From assembly GCF_029868385.1 (NCBI RefSeq), contig NZ_JARWNX010000031.1:1-64000 (forward strand): DNA of 64,000 nucleotides. Reading direction: 5' to 3'. A program made the position numbers and the translations under genes. Below are positions 34,526 through 44,050 of this stretch, one piece after another (within the stretch, counting starts at the first letter, position 1; every line of letters begins with the position of its first letter). Under the pieces are notes generated by a model. That model made no database searches, was not told where the DNA came from, and was given only the letters and a program-made list of their open reading frames with translations. Origin of the DNA: Nocardia cyriacigeorgica. GTDB taxonomy: Bacteria > Actinomycetota > Actinomycetes > Mycobacteriales > Mycobacteriaceae.

Positions 34526-34908
34526 TGGATGCAGATAGCAAGGAACTTCCGCCGAGTATTCCCGACGACGAACTGGATCTGGTGGTCGAGATCTTCCGTA
34601 TGCTCGCCGACGGCACCCGGATCCGGGTCCTGTGGGCCTTGACCAGCGGCGAGCTATCGGTCAACGAACTCGCCGAATACGTCGACAAGGCCCCCGCATC
34701 GGTCTCCCAGCACCTGGCCAAACTGCGTATGGCCCGCCTCGTCCGCACCCGCCGCGCGGGCACGACGGTCTACTACAGCATCGACAACCCGCACGTGCGG
34801 CAGCTGGTGATCGATGCCATCCACAACGCGGAGCACGCTGGCCCCGGCGTCCCACCCCATCACCGCCGGGACCCCGATGTCCCGTCGATCACCCACCGCG
34901 AGGGGTAG
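34525..34908 (+). CDS. kmtR: KmtR-type ArsR metal sensor
   Basis: This 127-residue winged-helix repressor of the ArsR/SmtB family (about 15-95) has a C-terminus close to M. tuberculosis KmtR. The five KmtR nickel/cobalt ligands (H88, E101, H102, H110, H111) are all present here at H90, E103, H104, H112 and H113. Ni2+ or Co2+ binding would release it from DNA. The start is ATG at 34525, directly at the predicted transcription start, so the mRNA is probably leaderless. The target here is likely the adjacent MFS gene, whereas the known KmtR target is a CDF exporter. Confidence 0.88.
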   Translation: MDADSKELPPSIPDDELDLVVEIFRMLADGTRIRVLWALTSGELSVNELAEYVDKAPASVSQHLAKLRMARLVRTRRAGTTVYYSIDNPHVRQLVIDAIHNAEHAGPGVPPHHRRDPDVPSITHREG

Positions 34909-34948
34909 CGGTTAGGGGAAGCGATACCGACCCGAAGAGTGTGGGCCG

Positions 34949-35707
34949 CTACCTCCACCGGTCCGGCGTGACCGGTGAATCCCATGCCCGCGAGTATCGC
35001 CGCTTGTCCGGTACGGCGACCTCCTTGCTGCGGTACACCACATACGGCCGGACCAGATACCCGACGGGAGCGCTGAACATGTGGACCAGGCGGGTGTACG
35101 GCCACAGAGCCACCAGCACCAGGACGACGAGCCCGTGGAGCTGGAACGGCCATGGAGTGTCGACCATCAGCTCCGGTTGCGGGTTCAGGGTGAACAGGCT
35201 GCGGAACCAGGGGGAGACGGTTTCGCGGTAGTTGTAGGTGCCGAACAGCAGGTTGGCGCCCCAGGTGTTGGTCAGGCCGGTCACGAGCGCCGCGGTGAGT
35301 AGCACATACATGAGCTTGTCGTTGGCGGTGGTGGCCTTGCGGACGGCGGTCACCGTGCAGCGGCGGTAGAGCAGGATGCCGACTCCGGCCAGCACCGACA
35401 GCCCGGCCACCGAACCGGCGCCGACGGCGATCAGGTGATAGGTGTGCTCATCGATGCCCACCGCCTCGGTCCACGACTCCGGGATCAGCACGCCGAGCAC
35501 ATGCCCGCCGAACACGCCGACCATGCCGAAATGGAACAGCGGGCTGCCCAGCCGCAGCAACCGGCTCTCGTAGACCTGTGAGGACCGGGTGGTCCAGCCG
35601 AACTGGTCGTTGCGGTAGCGCCAGATATGGCCGAGCACGAACGAGGTGAACGCGATATAGGGCAGGATCAGCCACAGTTCGGTCGGCAGGTTCAGCGGTG
35701 CGTTCAT
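34949..35707 (-). CDS. narI: Respiratory nitrate reductase gamma subunit
   Basis: This 252-residue membrane cytochrome b subunit has about five helices and heme-ligand histidines in FHFGMVGVFGGHVLG and in LHGLVVLVL, with VHMFSAPVGYLVRPYVVYR at the end as in other NarI. It takes electrons from menaquinol and passes them to NarH. Its ATG overlaps the narJ stop by four bases. It is the last gene of narGHJI and ends 40 bases from the converging KmtR gene. Confidence 0.94.
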   Translation of the reverse strand: MNAPLNLPTELWLILPYIAFTSFVLGHIWRYRNDQFGWTTRSSQVYESRLLRLGSPLFHFGMVGVFGGHVLGVLIPESWTEAVGIDEHTYHLIAVGAGSVAGLSVLAGVGILLYRRCTVTAVRKATTANDKLMYVLLTAALVTGLTNTWGANLLFGTYNYRETVSPWFRSLFTLNPQPELMVDTPWPFQLHGLVVLVLVALWPYTRLVHMFSAPVGYLVRPYVVYRSKEVAVPDKRRYSRAWDSPVTPDRWR

Positions 35708-36405
35708 CGTCGGCCCTCGGCTTGTTCGAACATCGTGGGATCCATGGCGAAGGGGTCGAGGCCGACCTCCTCTTCGGGCGGGCCCTGGGCGGCCAGTTCG
35801 GCGATCCTGCGCCGGTCGGCGGTGGTGAGCGGCGGCAGGGTGCCGACGACGGCCGCGAGCACGCTCGCATACGGTGAACCGTTGTCCGACAATGACAATC
35901 GCAGCAGCTCCAGCACCGGAACATGCTCACCGAGCAGCCGCTCACCGCCGATCGGGTCCACGGTGGCCGCGAATTCCAGCAGCACCGGCAGATGGTCGGG
36001 CAGTTCCTGGTCGCCGAGTTCGACCCCGGCGTGCCGGTAGGCGTGTTTGAACCGCAGCAGCGCCATCCCACGTTTGCGGGTGTCACCGTAGGCGTAGAAG
36101 GTCAGGTGCAGACTGGCGCGCCTGCGCATATCGAAGGTCTCGACGTAGCGCGCGGCCAGGTCCAGCGCTGGCGTCGCCCGCAGATACTCGACGACGCCGT
36201 CGAGGTCCGACCGCACCGGCTGCGGTAGCTGCGCCACCGCGTCGGCCAGCTGATCGAGCACCGTCAACGTCTCCGCGCTCGGATAGTCCAGTAGCAGTGC
36301 GGCGGTCCGCCACACCAGTCGCCGATCGCGATCACTCAGGGCGACAACCGGTTCCGGCCGCCGCCGAATCTTCAGCAACGCCATGCCCGACCGGCGGGCC
36401 GTCAT
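35704..36405 (-). CDS. narJ: Nitrate reductase assembly chaperone
   Basis: This 233-residue TorD/NarJ-family chaperone is needed to load the molybdenum cofactor into NarG and to keep NarGH soluble until it docks on NarI. The family motif YVETFDMRRRASLHLTFYAYGDTRKRG is at about 90-117, followed by ELPDHLPVLLEFAA. Both ends overlap neighbours by four bases, so narH, narJ and narI are translationally coupled. Confidence 0.94.
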   Translation of the reverse strand: MTARRSGMALLKIRRRPEPVVALSDRDRRLVWRTAALLLDYPSAETLTVLDQLADAVAQLPQPVRSDLDGVVEYLRATPALDLAARYVETFDMRRRASLHLTFYAYGDTRKRGMALLRFKHAYRHAGVELGDQELPDHLPVLLEFAATVDPIGGERLLGEHVPVLELLRLSLSDNGSPYASVLAAVVGTLPPLTTADRRRIAELAAQGPPEEEVGLDPFAMDPTMFEQAEGRR

Positions 36406-38153
36406 GTCCGCCCGCCTGTCGCGCTACCCGCGGTGTCGGCGAGCGCCTCGCCCGCGGTGCTGCTGCCGTTCACCCCGTTACCGTTCACCCCGTGACCGGC
36501 CGCTCCGTTCGCAGAGTGACCGTTGGCGATCGCCCCGGAACCAGTGCCGTCGACGCCGTCCCCACTCGGCACCAGCCCCGACGTGCTCTTCCCATCCCAG
36601 TTCAGCAAGTTGATCCGGCCCGACTTCTCCTCGGGCGCGGCCTCATTGGTGTCGGCGAGCTGGAACTTCTCCACCATCTGGTCGAACGCGGTCATCCCCG
36701 GCCCGCCGTCGGTGTCGAGCGAGCAGCCGGTGGCCAGCGAATCCAGTTCGTGCGCCTTGGAGGTGGCGCCCTGCGGGATGACGTAGCGGTGCTCGTATTT
36801 GGCGATGGCCAGCAGCCGGTACATGGCCTCGATCTCTTCCGGCGGCAACCGCACCGATGGTGCGATCGACGGATCCGGTTCCACACCGAGATTCACCGAC
36901 CGCATGAACGAACGCATCGCCGCGAGCCGTTGCAGGGAGGCGCGCACCGGGCCGATCTCACCGGCGGTGAACAGTTCGGCCAGGTACTCCACGGGGATCC
37001 GCAGTGCGTCGATGGCGCCGAACAGGTTGCCCGCGTCCTCCGCGTCGTGCCCGGTTTCCGACAGCACATCCACCACCGGCGACAGCGGCGGCACGTACCA
37101 GACCATCGGCATGGTCCGGTATTCCGGATGCAACGGCAGCGCGATCTGATAGTCGACGATGAGCTTGTACACCGGCGAATCCTGCGCGGCCTGAATCCAA
37201 TCCGGTGATATACCGGCCCGCTCGGCCTCGGCGACCACCCGCGGATCGTGCGGGTTGAGGAACACACCGAGCTGCGACGGATACAGATCCTCGGTGTCGG
37301 TGACCGAGGCGGCTTCGAGCACGGCGTCGGCGTCGTAGAGCATCACGCCGATGTAGCGCAGCCGTCCGACACAGGTCTCCGAGCACACGGTCGGGATGCC
37401 GACCTCCACGCGCGGATAGCAGAACGTGCATTTCTCCGCTTTGCCGGTCTTGTGGTTGAAGTAGATCTTCTTGTACGGGCAGCCGGTGATGCATTGGCGC
37501 CAGCCCCGGCATTTGTCCTGATCGACGAGCACGATGCCGTCTTCGGCGCGTTTGTAGATCGCACCTGATGGGCACGATGCGGCGCACGAGGGATTGAGGC
37601 AGTGCTCGCAGATGCGCGGCAGGTAGAACATGAAGGTCTGTTCGAACTCCAGTTTCACCTTGTCCTCGAGCTTGCCGAGCAGCGGATCCTTACCGACCTG
37701 CTCCGGGCCACTGCCCAGATCGTCGTCCCAGTTGGCGCCCCAGGTGACCTTGGTGTCGTCGCCGGTGATCAGCGATTTGGGCCGTGCCACCGGTGTGGTG
37801 TCGATGGCGGGAGAGGACAGCAGATTGTCGTAGTCGTAGCTCCACGGCTCGTAATAGTCAGCGACCGTCGGCAGGTCGGGGTTGGCGAAGATATTGAGCA
37901 GCCGCTTCATCCGCGAACCGGATTTCAGGGTCAGCTTTCCGCGCTTGTTCAGCGCCCAGCCACCCTTCCATTTCTCCTGGTCCTGATACTGGCGTGGATA
38001 CCCCTGACCGGGCCGGGTCTCCACATTGTTGAACCAGACGTATTCGGTGCCACCACGATTGGTCCAGGCCTGCTTACAGGTGACCGAGCAGGTGTGGCAG
38101 CCGATGCATTTGTCCAGGTTCATCACCATGGCCAGCTGTGCCATAACGCGCAT
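36402..38153 (-). CDS. narH: Respiratory nitrate reductase beta subunit
   Basis: This 583-residue Fe-S subunit shows four cysteine groups: CIGCHTCSVTC, CEHCLNPSCAASC, CRGWRQCITGC (Trp marks the [3Fe-4S] site) and CTFCYP with VCSETC. It relays electrons from NarI to NarG. The C-terminal 60 residues are a Gly/Asn/Ser-rich tail (GHGVNGNGVNGSS) not needed for the fold and absent from typical NarH. The start could be the M at position 1 or 4 (M-A-Q-L). narG lies 27 bases upstream. Confidence 0.95.
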   Translation of the reverse strand: MRVMAQLAMVMNLDKCIGCHTCSVTCKQAWTNRGGTEYVWFNNVETRPGQGYPRQYQDQEKWKGGWALNKRGKLTLKSGSRMKRLLNIFANPDLPTVADYYEPWSYDYDNLLSSPAIDTTPVARPKSLITGDDTKVTWGANWDDDLGSGPEQVGKDPLLGKLEDKVKLEFEQTFMFYLPRICEHCLNPSCAASCPSGAIYKRAEDGIVLVDQDKCRGWRQCITGCPYKKIYFNHKTGKAEKCTFCYPRVEVGIPTVCSETCVGRLRYIGVMLYDADAVLEAASVTDTEDLYPSQLGVFLNPHDPRVVAEAERAGISPDWIQAAQDSPVYKLIVDYQIALPLHPEYRTMPMVWYVPPLSPVVDVLSETGHDAEDAGNLFGAIDALRIPVEYLAELFTAGEIGPVRASLQRLAAMRSFMRSVNLGVEPDPSIAPSVRLPPEEIEAMYRLLAIAKYEHRYVIPQGATSKAHELDSLATGCSLDTDGGPGMTAFDQMVEKFQLADTNEAAPEEKSGRINLLNWDGKSTSGLVPSGDGVDGTGSGAIANGHSANGAAGHGVNGNGVNGSSTAGEALADTAGSATGGRT

Positions 38154-38180
38154 CAGTTCCGCCTCTCGGACTCGTCCATA

Positions 38181-41100
38181 TCAGTACTCGACTTCCTGGC
38201 TGCGCCGACGAATGGTGGTGACCTCGTCGCGCTGATTTCCGGTCGGCCCGTGGTAGTTCAGTGCGAACGACTGCTGGGCGTAGCCGCCGATGAGGTGGGA
38301 GGGTTTGATCATGATCCGGGTGAGCGCATTGTGGATACCGCCGCGTTTTCCCTTGCCGTTGAACGGTTTACCGGAGGCGGCGCCATCGTCGGGGCCTTCG
38401 ATCCGCGGCACGTCCACCGCCCGGTCCTGGGCGTGGTACATGAATACGGTGCCCTCGGGCATCCGGTGGCTGACGATGGCGCGGGCCACGACCACACCGT
38501 TGCGGTTGATCGCCTCGATCCAATCGTTGTCGGCCACCCCGATCTTCGCCGCGTCCCGGTCCGACATCCAGATCGTCTGACCACCCCGCGACAGCGTCAA
38601 CATGTGCAGGTTGTCCTGGTAGGCGGAGTGGATCGACCATTTCGAATGCGGGGTCAGATAGCGCACCGTCACGCCGCGTTCACCGACCTCGCCGACAGTG
38701 GGCTCCCGGAACAGCGCCGTCATATCGAGCGGCGGCCGGAAGATCGGCAACTGTTCGCCGAGTTCGATCATCCAATCGTGGTCGAGGTAGAAGTGCTGAC
38801 GCCCGGTGAGGGTGTGCCAGGGCTTGAGCCGTTCGGTATTGATGGTGAACGGGGAATAGCGGCGGCCACCGGTCTCGCTGCCCGACCATTCCGGTGAGGT
38901 GATGACCGGCACCGGCCGGGCCTGGGTGTCGGCGAAGGTGATCCGCTTGCCTTCGTGCTCGGCGGCCAGATCGGCCATTTCGGTGCCGGTGCGTCGTTCC
39001 AGCTGTTCGAAACCCTCCACCGCGAGCCTGCCGTTGGTGGTGCCCGACAGGGCGAGGATGGCCTCGGCGGCGTGGGTGTCCTTCGCCAGTGACGGGCGCC
39101 CCTGCGCCACACCGGAAACCACCGTGCCGTTCATCCCGGCCAGATACTCGACCTCCTGGTCCGGCAGGGTGGTGACGCCCTTGGTGGTCAGGCCGAGCGT
39201 TTCGACCAGCGGGCCGAGCGCGGCCATCTTCTCCGCGATCTTGCCGTAATCACGTTCGACCACCACCAGCTTCGGCATGGTCTTGCCCGGAATCGGTTCG
39301 CATTCACCGGCTTTCCAGTCCAGTACGCGACCACCGGCCTGAGCCATGGCATCGGGCGAATCGTGCTGGAGCGGTACCGCCACGATGTCTTTGCGGACCC
39401 CGAGATGCTTTTCCGCCATCCAGGAAAAACCACGCGCGATCCGATGGAACGCGTCGAAATCCGTTTTGGCCTCCCACGGCGGTGAGATGGCGGGGGAGAA
39501 GGCGTGCACGAACGGATGCATATCGGTGGACGACAGGTCGTGCTTTTCGTACCAGGTGGCGGCGGGCAGCACGATATCGGAGAACAGCGTGGTGCTGGTC
39601 ATCCGGAAATCCAGCGACAGCAGCAGATCGAGTTTGCCGGTGGGTGCTTCCTCACGCCAGTTCAGCTCCTGCGGCCGCACACCGGTGGCGTCGGAGGTCT
39701 GGAGGTTGGAGCCGCAGCCGAGCAGATGCTTCTGGAAGTACTCGTTGCCCTTACCGGAGGAGCCGAGCAGGTTGGCCCGCCAGACGGTGAGCACGCGCGG
39801 GAAGTTCTCCGGTGCGTCCGGGTCCTCGCAGGCGAAGTTCAGGTCGCCGGACTTCAGGCCGTCGACCACATGCTCGGCGGCTGATCTGCCCGCCTGTTCG
39901 GCTTCGTCGGCCAGATCGAGCGGGTTGCGGTCGAAGGTCGGATAGGTCGGCATCCAGCCCAGACGGCTGGCCAGCGCGATATTGTCGGCCGCCGTGCGGC
40001 CCGCGAACCGGCCCGCGCCCAGCGGGGAGGCGAACGAATCGGAGGTGAACGGGTCGTAGCGCCACTGATCGTTGGTCAGATACCAGAACACGGTGCCCTG
40101 CATCTGCCGCGGTGGCCGCTGCCAGTCCGTGGCGAAGGCGAGAGTGGACCAGCCGGTCACCGGGCGGCACTTCTCCTGGCCGACGTAATGAGCCCAGCCG
40201 CCGCCGTTGACGCCCTGACAGCCGGTCAGCAGGGTCAGCGTGAAGAACGCGCGGTAGATCTGATCGGAGTGGAACCAGTGATTGGTGCCGGCGCCCATCA
40301 GGATCATCGAACGTCCACCCGACTTGTCGGCGTTATCGGCGAACTCGCGCGCGATACGGGCGGCCTGTACGGCGGGCACGCCGGTGATCGACTCCTGCCA
40401 GGCCGGGGTGTAGGGCTCGGAAGCGTCGTCGAAACCGGTGGGCCAGCTGCCGGGCAGTCCGCTGCGGGCCACACCGTACTGGGCCAGCAGCAGATCGAAG
40501 ACCGTGGTGACGCGTTTGCCCGCGAGGAACCTGGTCGGCACACCGCGGGTCAGCACATCGGGGGTGGCGGTGTCGAAGCGAGGGAACTGCACGGCCGCAG
40601 CGTCGTCGGTGCGGCCGTGCAGAGTCAGCAGGGGATCGACCTCCCCCAGGTCCAGATTCCAGCGGCCGGTGCCCTCCTCGCCGAACCGGTCGCCGAGGGA
40701 GCCGTTGGGCACCACCGGGTTGCCGTCGGAATCCAGTAGCACCGTGCGGAATTCGGCACCTTCCTGATCACTGCCGAGGTCGGCCGAGGTCAGGAACTTG
40801 CCGGGGACGAAGACGCCGTCGCGTTCGTCCAGGGTGATCAGATAGGGCAGATCGGTGTAGCGCTTGATGTAGTCGAGGAACCGTGGCGTCGGTTTGTCGA
40901 TGAAGAATTCCTTCAACACCACATGCCCCATCGCCATGGCCAGCGCGGCATCGGTGCCGGGACGGGCGGGTACCCATTCGTCGGCGAATTTGGTGTTGTC
41001 GGCGTAGTCGGGGGAGACCACGACGACCTTCTGACCGCGATAGCGGGCCTCGGTCATGTAGTGCGCGTCCGGGGTCCGGGTCACCGGGACATTGGATCCC

Positions 41101-41915
41101 CACATGATGAGGTATCCGGCGTCGAACCAGTCCGCCGATTCCGGCACATCGGTCTGATCGCCGAAGACCTGCGGCGAGGCCACCGGCAGATCGGCGTACC
41201 AGTCGTAGAACGACAGCATCGAACCGCCGAGCAGTGAGATGAACCGGGCGCCCACCGCATGGCTGACCATCGACATGGCCGGGATCGGCGAGAATCCGGC
41301 GACGCGGTCCGGCCCGTACTGCTTGATCGTGTACACGTGTGCGGCGGCGGCGATCTCGGCCGCTTCCCACCACTCCGCCCGCACGAATCCGCCCTTACCG
41401 CGAGCGGCCTTGTACGCCTGCGCCTTCGCGGGATCTTCGACGATCTCGGCCCAGGCGAGCACCGGGTCCTTGTGTCGCGCCTTGGCCTCGCGGTACAGCT
41501 CGAGCAGCGTGCCACGCACATACGGGTAGCGCACCCGCGCGGGTGAGTAGGTGTACCAGGAGAACGACGCGCCACGCGGGCAGCCGCGCGGTTCGTATTC
41601 GGGCTTGTCCGAACCCACCGAGGGATAGTCGGTCTGCTGCGACTCCCAGGTGATCACACCGTCTTTGACATAGATCTTCCAGGAGCACGAGCCGGTGCAG
41701 TTGACGCCGTGGGTGGAGCGCACGACCTTGTCATGCGACCAGCGGTCGCGGTAGAACTCGTCGGCGCCGCGGCCGCCGGTCTTGTGCAGGGTCCGATGGT
41801 CGGCAGATACCTCGCCTTTGGTGAAGTATTTGCCCAACCGCAACAGTGCGTCGGCGGCGTCCGGCCGGTGAGCCGAATCGGAGGGCGCGGAACCCTGAGT
41901 GCGTGAATTGATCAC
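38181..41915 (-). CDS. narG: Respiratory nitrate reductase alpha subunit
   Basis: This 1,244-residue catalytic subunit belongs to the DMSO-reductase family. The N-terminal [4Fe-4S] ligands are in HGVNCTGSC followed by RGC, and bis-MGD molybdenum binding runs through the protein. It reduces nitrate to nitrite; without a Tat signal it faces the cytoplasm. The GTG at 41913-41915 is chosen because AAGGGGG lies just before it; the in-frame extension upstream runs through the promoter. In M. tuberculosis the same enzyme serves both respiration and assimilation, and the same may hold here because no separate assimilatory nitrate reductase is in the window. Confidence 0.96.
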   Translation of the reverse strand: MINSRTQGSAPSDSAHRPDAADALLRLGKYFTKGEVSADHRTLHKTGGRGADEFYRDRWSHDKVVRSTHGVNCTGSCSWKIYVKDGVITWESQQTDYPSVGSDKPEYEPRGCPRGASFSWYTYSPARVRYPYVRGTLLELYREAKARHKDPVLAWAEIVEDPAKAQAYKAARGKGGFVRAEWWEAAEIAAAAHVYTIKQYGPDRVAGFSPIPAMSMVSHAVGARFISLLGGSMLSFYDWYADLPVASPQVFGDQTDVPESADWFDAGYLIMWGSNVPVTRTPDAHYMTEARYRGQKVVVVSPDYADNTKFADEWVPARPGTDAALAMAMGHVVLKEFFIDKPTPRFLDYIKRYTDLPYLITLDERDGVFVPGKFLTSADLGSDQEGAEFRTVLLDSDGNPVVPNGSLGDRFGEEGTGRWNLDLGEVDPLLTLHGRTDDAAAVQFPRFDTATPDVLTRGVPTRFLAGKRVTTVFDLLLAQYGVARSGLPGSWPTGFDDASEPYTPAWQESITGVPAVQAARIAREFADNADKSGGRSMILMGAGTNHWFHSDQIYRAFFTLTLLTGCQGVNGGGWAHYVGQEKCRPVTGWSTLAFATDWQRPPRQMQGTVFWYLTNDQWRYDPFTSDSFASPLGAGRFAGRTAADNIALASRLGWMPTYPTFDRNPLDLADEAEQAGRSAAEHVVDGLKSGDLNFACEDPDAPENFPRVLTVWRANLLGSSGKGNEYFQKHLLGCGSNLQTSDATGVRPQELNWREEAPTGKLDLLLSLDFRMTSTTLFSDIVLPAATWYEKHDLSSTDMHPFVHAFSPAISPPWEAKTDFDAFHRIARGFSWMAEKHLGVRKDIVAVPLQHDSPDAMAQAGGRVLDWKAGECEPIPGKTMPKLVVVERDYGKIAEKMAALGPLVETLGLTTKGVTTLPDQEVEYLAGMNGTVVSGVAQGRPSLAKDTHAAEAILALSGTTNGRLAVEGFEQLERRTGTEMADLAAEHEGKRITFADTQARPVPVITSPEWSGSETGGRRYSPFTINTERLKPWHTLTGRQHFYLDHDWMIELGEQLPIFRPPLDMTALFREPTVGEVGERGVTVRYLTPHSKWSIHSAYQDNLHMLTLSRGGQTIWMSDRDAAKIGVADNDWIEAINRNGVVVARAIVSHRMPEGTVFMYHAQDRAVDVPRIEGPDDGAASGKPFNGKGKRGGIHNALTRIMIKPSHLIGGYAQQSFALNYHGPTGNQRDEVTTIRRRSQEVEY

Positions 41916-41954
41916 GACGCCCCCTTCGAGCGGTGAAATCGGGCTGATGTCCCG

Positions 41955-41983
41955 ACTGTAAGGAGGTCGCCAGTGGTGTCCAA
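41955..41983 (-). promoter_or_regulatory. narG promoter
   Basis: Read on the minus strand, TTGGAC (41983-41978), a 17-base spacer and TACAGT (41960-41955) form a good housekeeping promoter. Transcription would start near 41948, leaving a leader of about 33 bases. Confidence 0.6.
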
Positions 41984-42280
41984 ACGAATGTCGCACACCG
42001 CGCAGAGCGCCATTGTGAGCTGTGAGACCGGCGCAATCCGATCGTCATTCCGCGGGGTGGCACTACCTCCGCAACATCGGCCCCGAACTGGGGAAACGCG
42101 CTGATTCCTGGTGATGAGCGGCACGGTGCGGGCCGGTATAGAGGCCATCGGTGAAGCTTTGGAAACCGCCCCTTCTCGGCCACTTTACATTTGTTAACAC
42201 AGCGAGAGTGGTGGGTGCCACTCCCATTCGCCGAATTTCCCCGCCCTATTCATGGGGATGCTGTTCTGAATGTGTTCCGC
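41984..42280. other. Spacer between narG and mobA-moeA
   Basis: No gene is seen. It contains the 8-bp palindrome TGTTAACA (42192-42199) and a hairpin with arms GAGTGG (42206-42211) and CCACTC (42218-42223). The hairpin may terminate the upstream mobA-moeA transcript, which runs the same way, or regulate narG. Confidence 0.4.
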
Positions 42281-44041
42281 TCAGTTCGGCAGGGGCAGGA
42301 ACTCCACCAGGGCGCCGTCGGGGGCGTCGGCGGGGACGATGACGAGGCCGTCGCGGCCGAGTAGCCCACCGAGGTGGGCGGTGCGGATGGCGGGATCGCC
42401 GCGCCAGCCGCCGTTGGGGTCCGCGACGGCGGGGACGATGCGGGGGACCGGGGCCGCGATCTCGCTCGCATTGTGCAGGGGGCCGAGTAGGGGGCGGGTG
42501 GGGTGTGCGCCGGTGCGGCCCTCGACCAGCGGGTGGGCGAGGGCGGTGAGTACGGCGACGGCGGCGAACGGGTTGCCGGGGAGCCCGAGAACGGTTGCGC
42601 CCGTCGTCAGTTCGGCGACCACGGTGGAACCGCCCGGTCGCAGTCGCAGGCGGTGCACGAGGATACGGGCATCGGCGCGGGTCAGGGCGGCGCGGAGTTG
42701 GTCGGCGGCGCCGGAACCGGTCGCGCCGACGACGACGAGCAGATCGAAACCCTCGGTGCCGGTGAGCACTTCGTCGAAACCGTGCGGGGTATCGCGCAGA
42801 TGCACCCGGTCGACGGTGCGGATACCGTGCCCGGCCAGGAGGTCCGGCAGGATCGGGCCGATCGAATCGCGGGTCTGACCGCCGTGCAGCGGGCCGGAGG
42901 CGCGGATCTCGTCGCCGGTCATGATGATCCTGGCCCGCACCGGACCGCGCACCGTGGCCTCCGGGACCTCGACGGCGGCGGCGGCCGAGATCAAGGCGGC
43001 CGTCACCGGCGCACCCTCGTCGGCGACGAGGTCACCGCGGTTCAGGTCCTCACCACGACGACGGATATCGCTACGGATCGGGGTGTCCGGTAGCCGCTGT
43101 AGGTGCTGGTCGTCGGTGACACCGGCGAATTCGTCGCGCAGCACAGCGGTGGTGTCGTCGGGGACATGCGCACCGGTCGCGATGCGCACCGCCTCACCGG
43201 GCAGCAGACCGACCGGACGCTGCCCACCGGCGAAACCGATATCGGTGCGCAGCCGCCAGGGGCCGTCACCGGCGACGGCGTAACCGTCCATGGCCGAAAC
43301 GTCGAACCGCGGTAGCGGCCCGGCCGCCCGGATCGGCGCCGCCAAGGCGGCGCCCGCGACCTCGAACAGTTCGGTGTGGTAGGGGGTGAGGCGAGAGAGG
43401 TTGTCCCGCAAGGCTGTTCGAGCTTCGTCGAGGGACAGCGGTGGCCGCTGATGGCCGGGATCGTGCCCGCCGTCGATGACGGCCCGCGCCGCCCGCACCT
43501 CGTCGTCGGTATCGCAGTCGGTGACGCCGTCGAGCGCCACCATCACCGTATCGTCGGGCACCAGCGCCTTCATCGGCTGATTGACCAGCGAATCCAGCCG
43601 GGTCAGCCGGGCCGTCAGCGCGCTGCGGCGCCAGACGCCGATCAGGTATTGCGGGCGCCCGGACTCGTCGGCCGCGAACACCGCGTCGGCACCGGATTGA
43701 TCGCTGCGCCGCAGCAGATCGGCCACCGCCCATTCGGTGAGGAACGGCAGATCCGCGGCCAGCACGACCACCCGTGGTGCGGCCTCGGCGCCGAGGGCAC
43801 GAAGACCCGCTCCGATCGCGGCCACCGGCCCCGCGCCCGGCGGCACCTCACGCACCTGCCGGACGCTCGGATCGAGTTCGGGTCGATGTGGTCCGACAAC
43901 GACGGTCTGCGCACATCCCGCGACCGCGCCCAATGCCACATTCAGCATGGATCGCCCGCCGATCACGATCGCCGGTTTGTCGACACCACCCATCCGGCTC
44001 GCCCGGCCCCCGGCGAGCACGATCGCATCGGCAACCGTCAC
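42281..44041 (-). CDS. MobA-MoeA fusion for molybdenum cofactor
   Basis: This 586-residue protein joins two cofactor enzymes. Residues 1-190 are MobA (AIVLAGGRASRMGG, then RVVVLAADLPFLT), which adds GMP to molybdopterin. Residues 200-586 are MoeA (PRFDVSAMDGYAV; TGAHVPDDTTAV; RIIMTGDEIR; GLPGNPFAAVAV), which inserts molybdate. Together they would finish the bis-MGD cofactor for NarG next door. The GTG at 44039-44041 is chosen because GGAGG lies nine bases upstream, the last of four tandem GGAGG copies. Earlier in-frame codons would read through that repeat as Arg-rich sequence. Confidence 0.9.
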   Translation of the reverse strand: MTVADAIVLAGGRASRMGGVDKPAIVIGGRSMLNVALGAVAGCAQTVVVGPHRPELDPSVRQVREVPPGAGPVAAIGAGLRALGAEAAPRVVVLAADLPFLTEWAVADLLRRSDQSGADAVFAADESGRPQYLIGVWRRSALTARLTRLDSLVNQPMKALVPDDTVMVALDGVTDCDTDDEVRAARAVIDGGHDPGHQRPPLSLDEARTALRDNLSRLTPYHTELFEVAGAALAAPIRAAGPLPRFDVSAMDGYAVAGDGPWRLRTDIGFAGGQRPVGLLPGEAVRIATGAHVPDDTTAVLRDEFAGVTDDQHLQRLPDTPIRSDIRRRGEDLNRGDLVADEGAPVTAALISAAAAVEVPEATVRGPVRARIIMTGDEIRASGPLHGGQTRDSIGPILPDLLAGHGIRTVDRVHLRDTPHGFDEVLTGTEGFDLLVVVGATGSGAADQLRAALTRADARILVHRLRLRPGGSTVVAELTTGATVLGLPGNPFAAVAVLTALAHPLVEGRTGAHPTRPLLGPLHNASEIAAPVPRIVPAVADPNGGWRGDPAIRTAHLGGLLGRDGLVIVPADAPDGALVEFLPLPN

Positions 44042-44050
44042 CGGCCGCGG

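Noticed and set aside
41916..41996. Longer N-terminus for NarG starting at 41996
   Set aside because: It would translate through the -10 box and leader; AAGGGGG followed by GTG at 41915 and family length support the shorter form.
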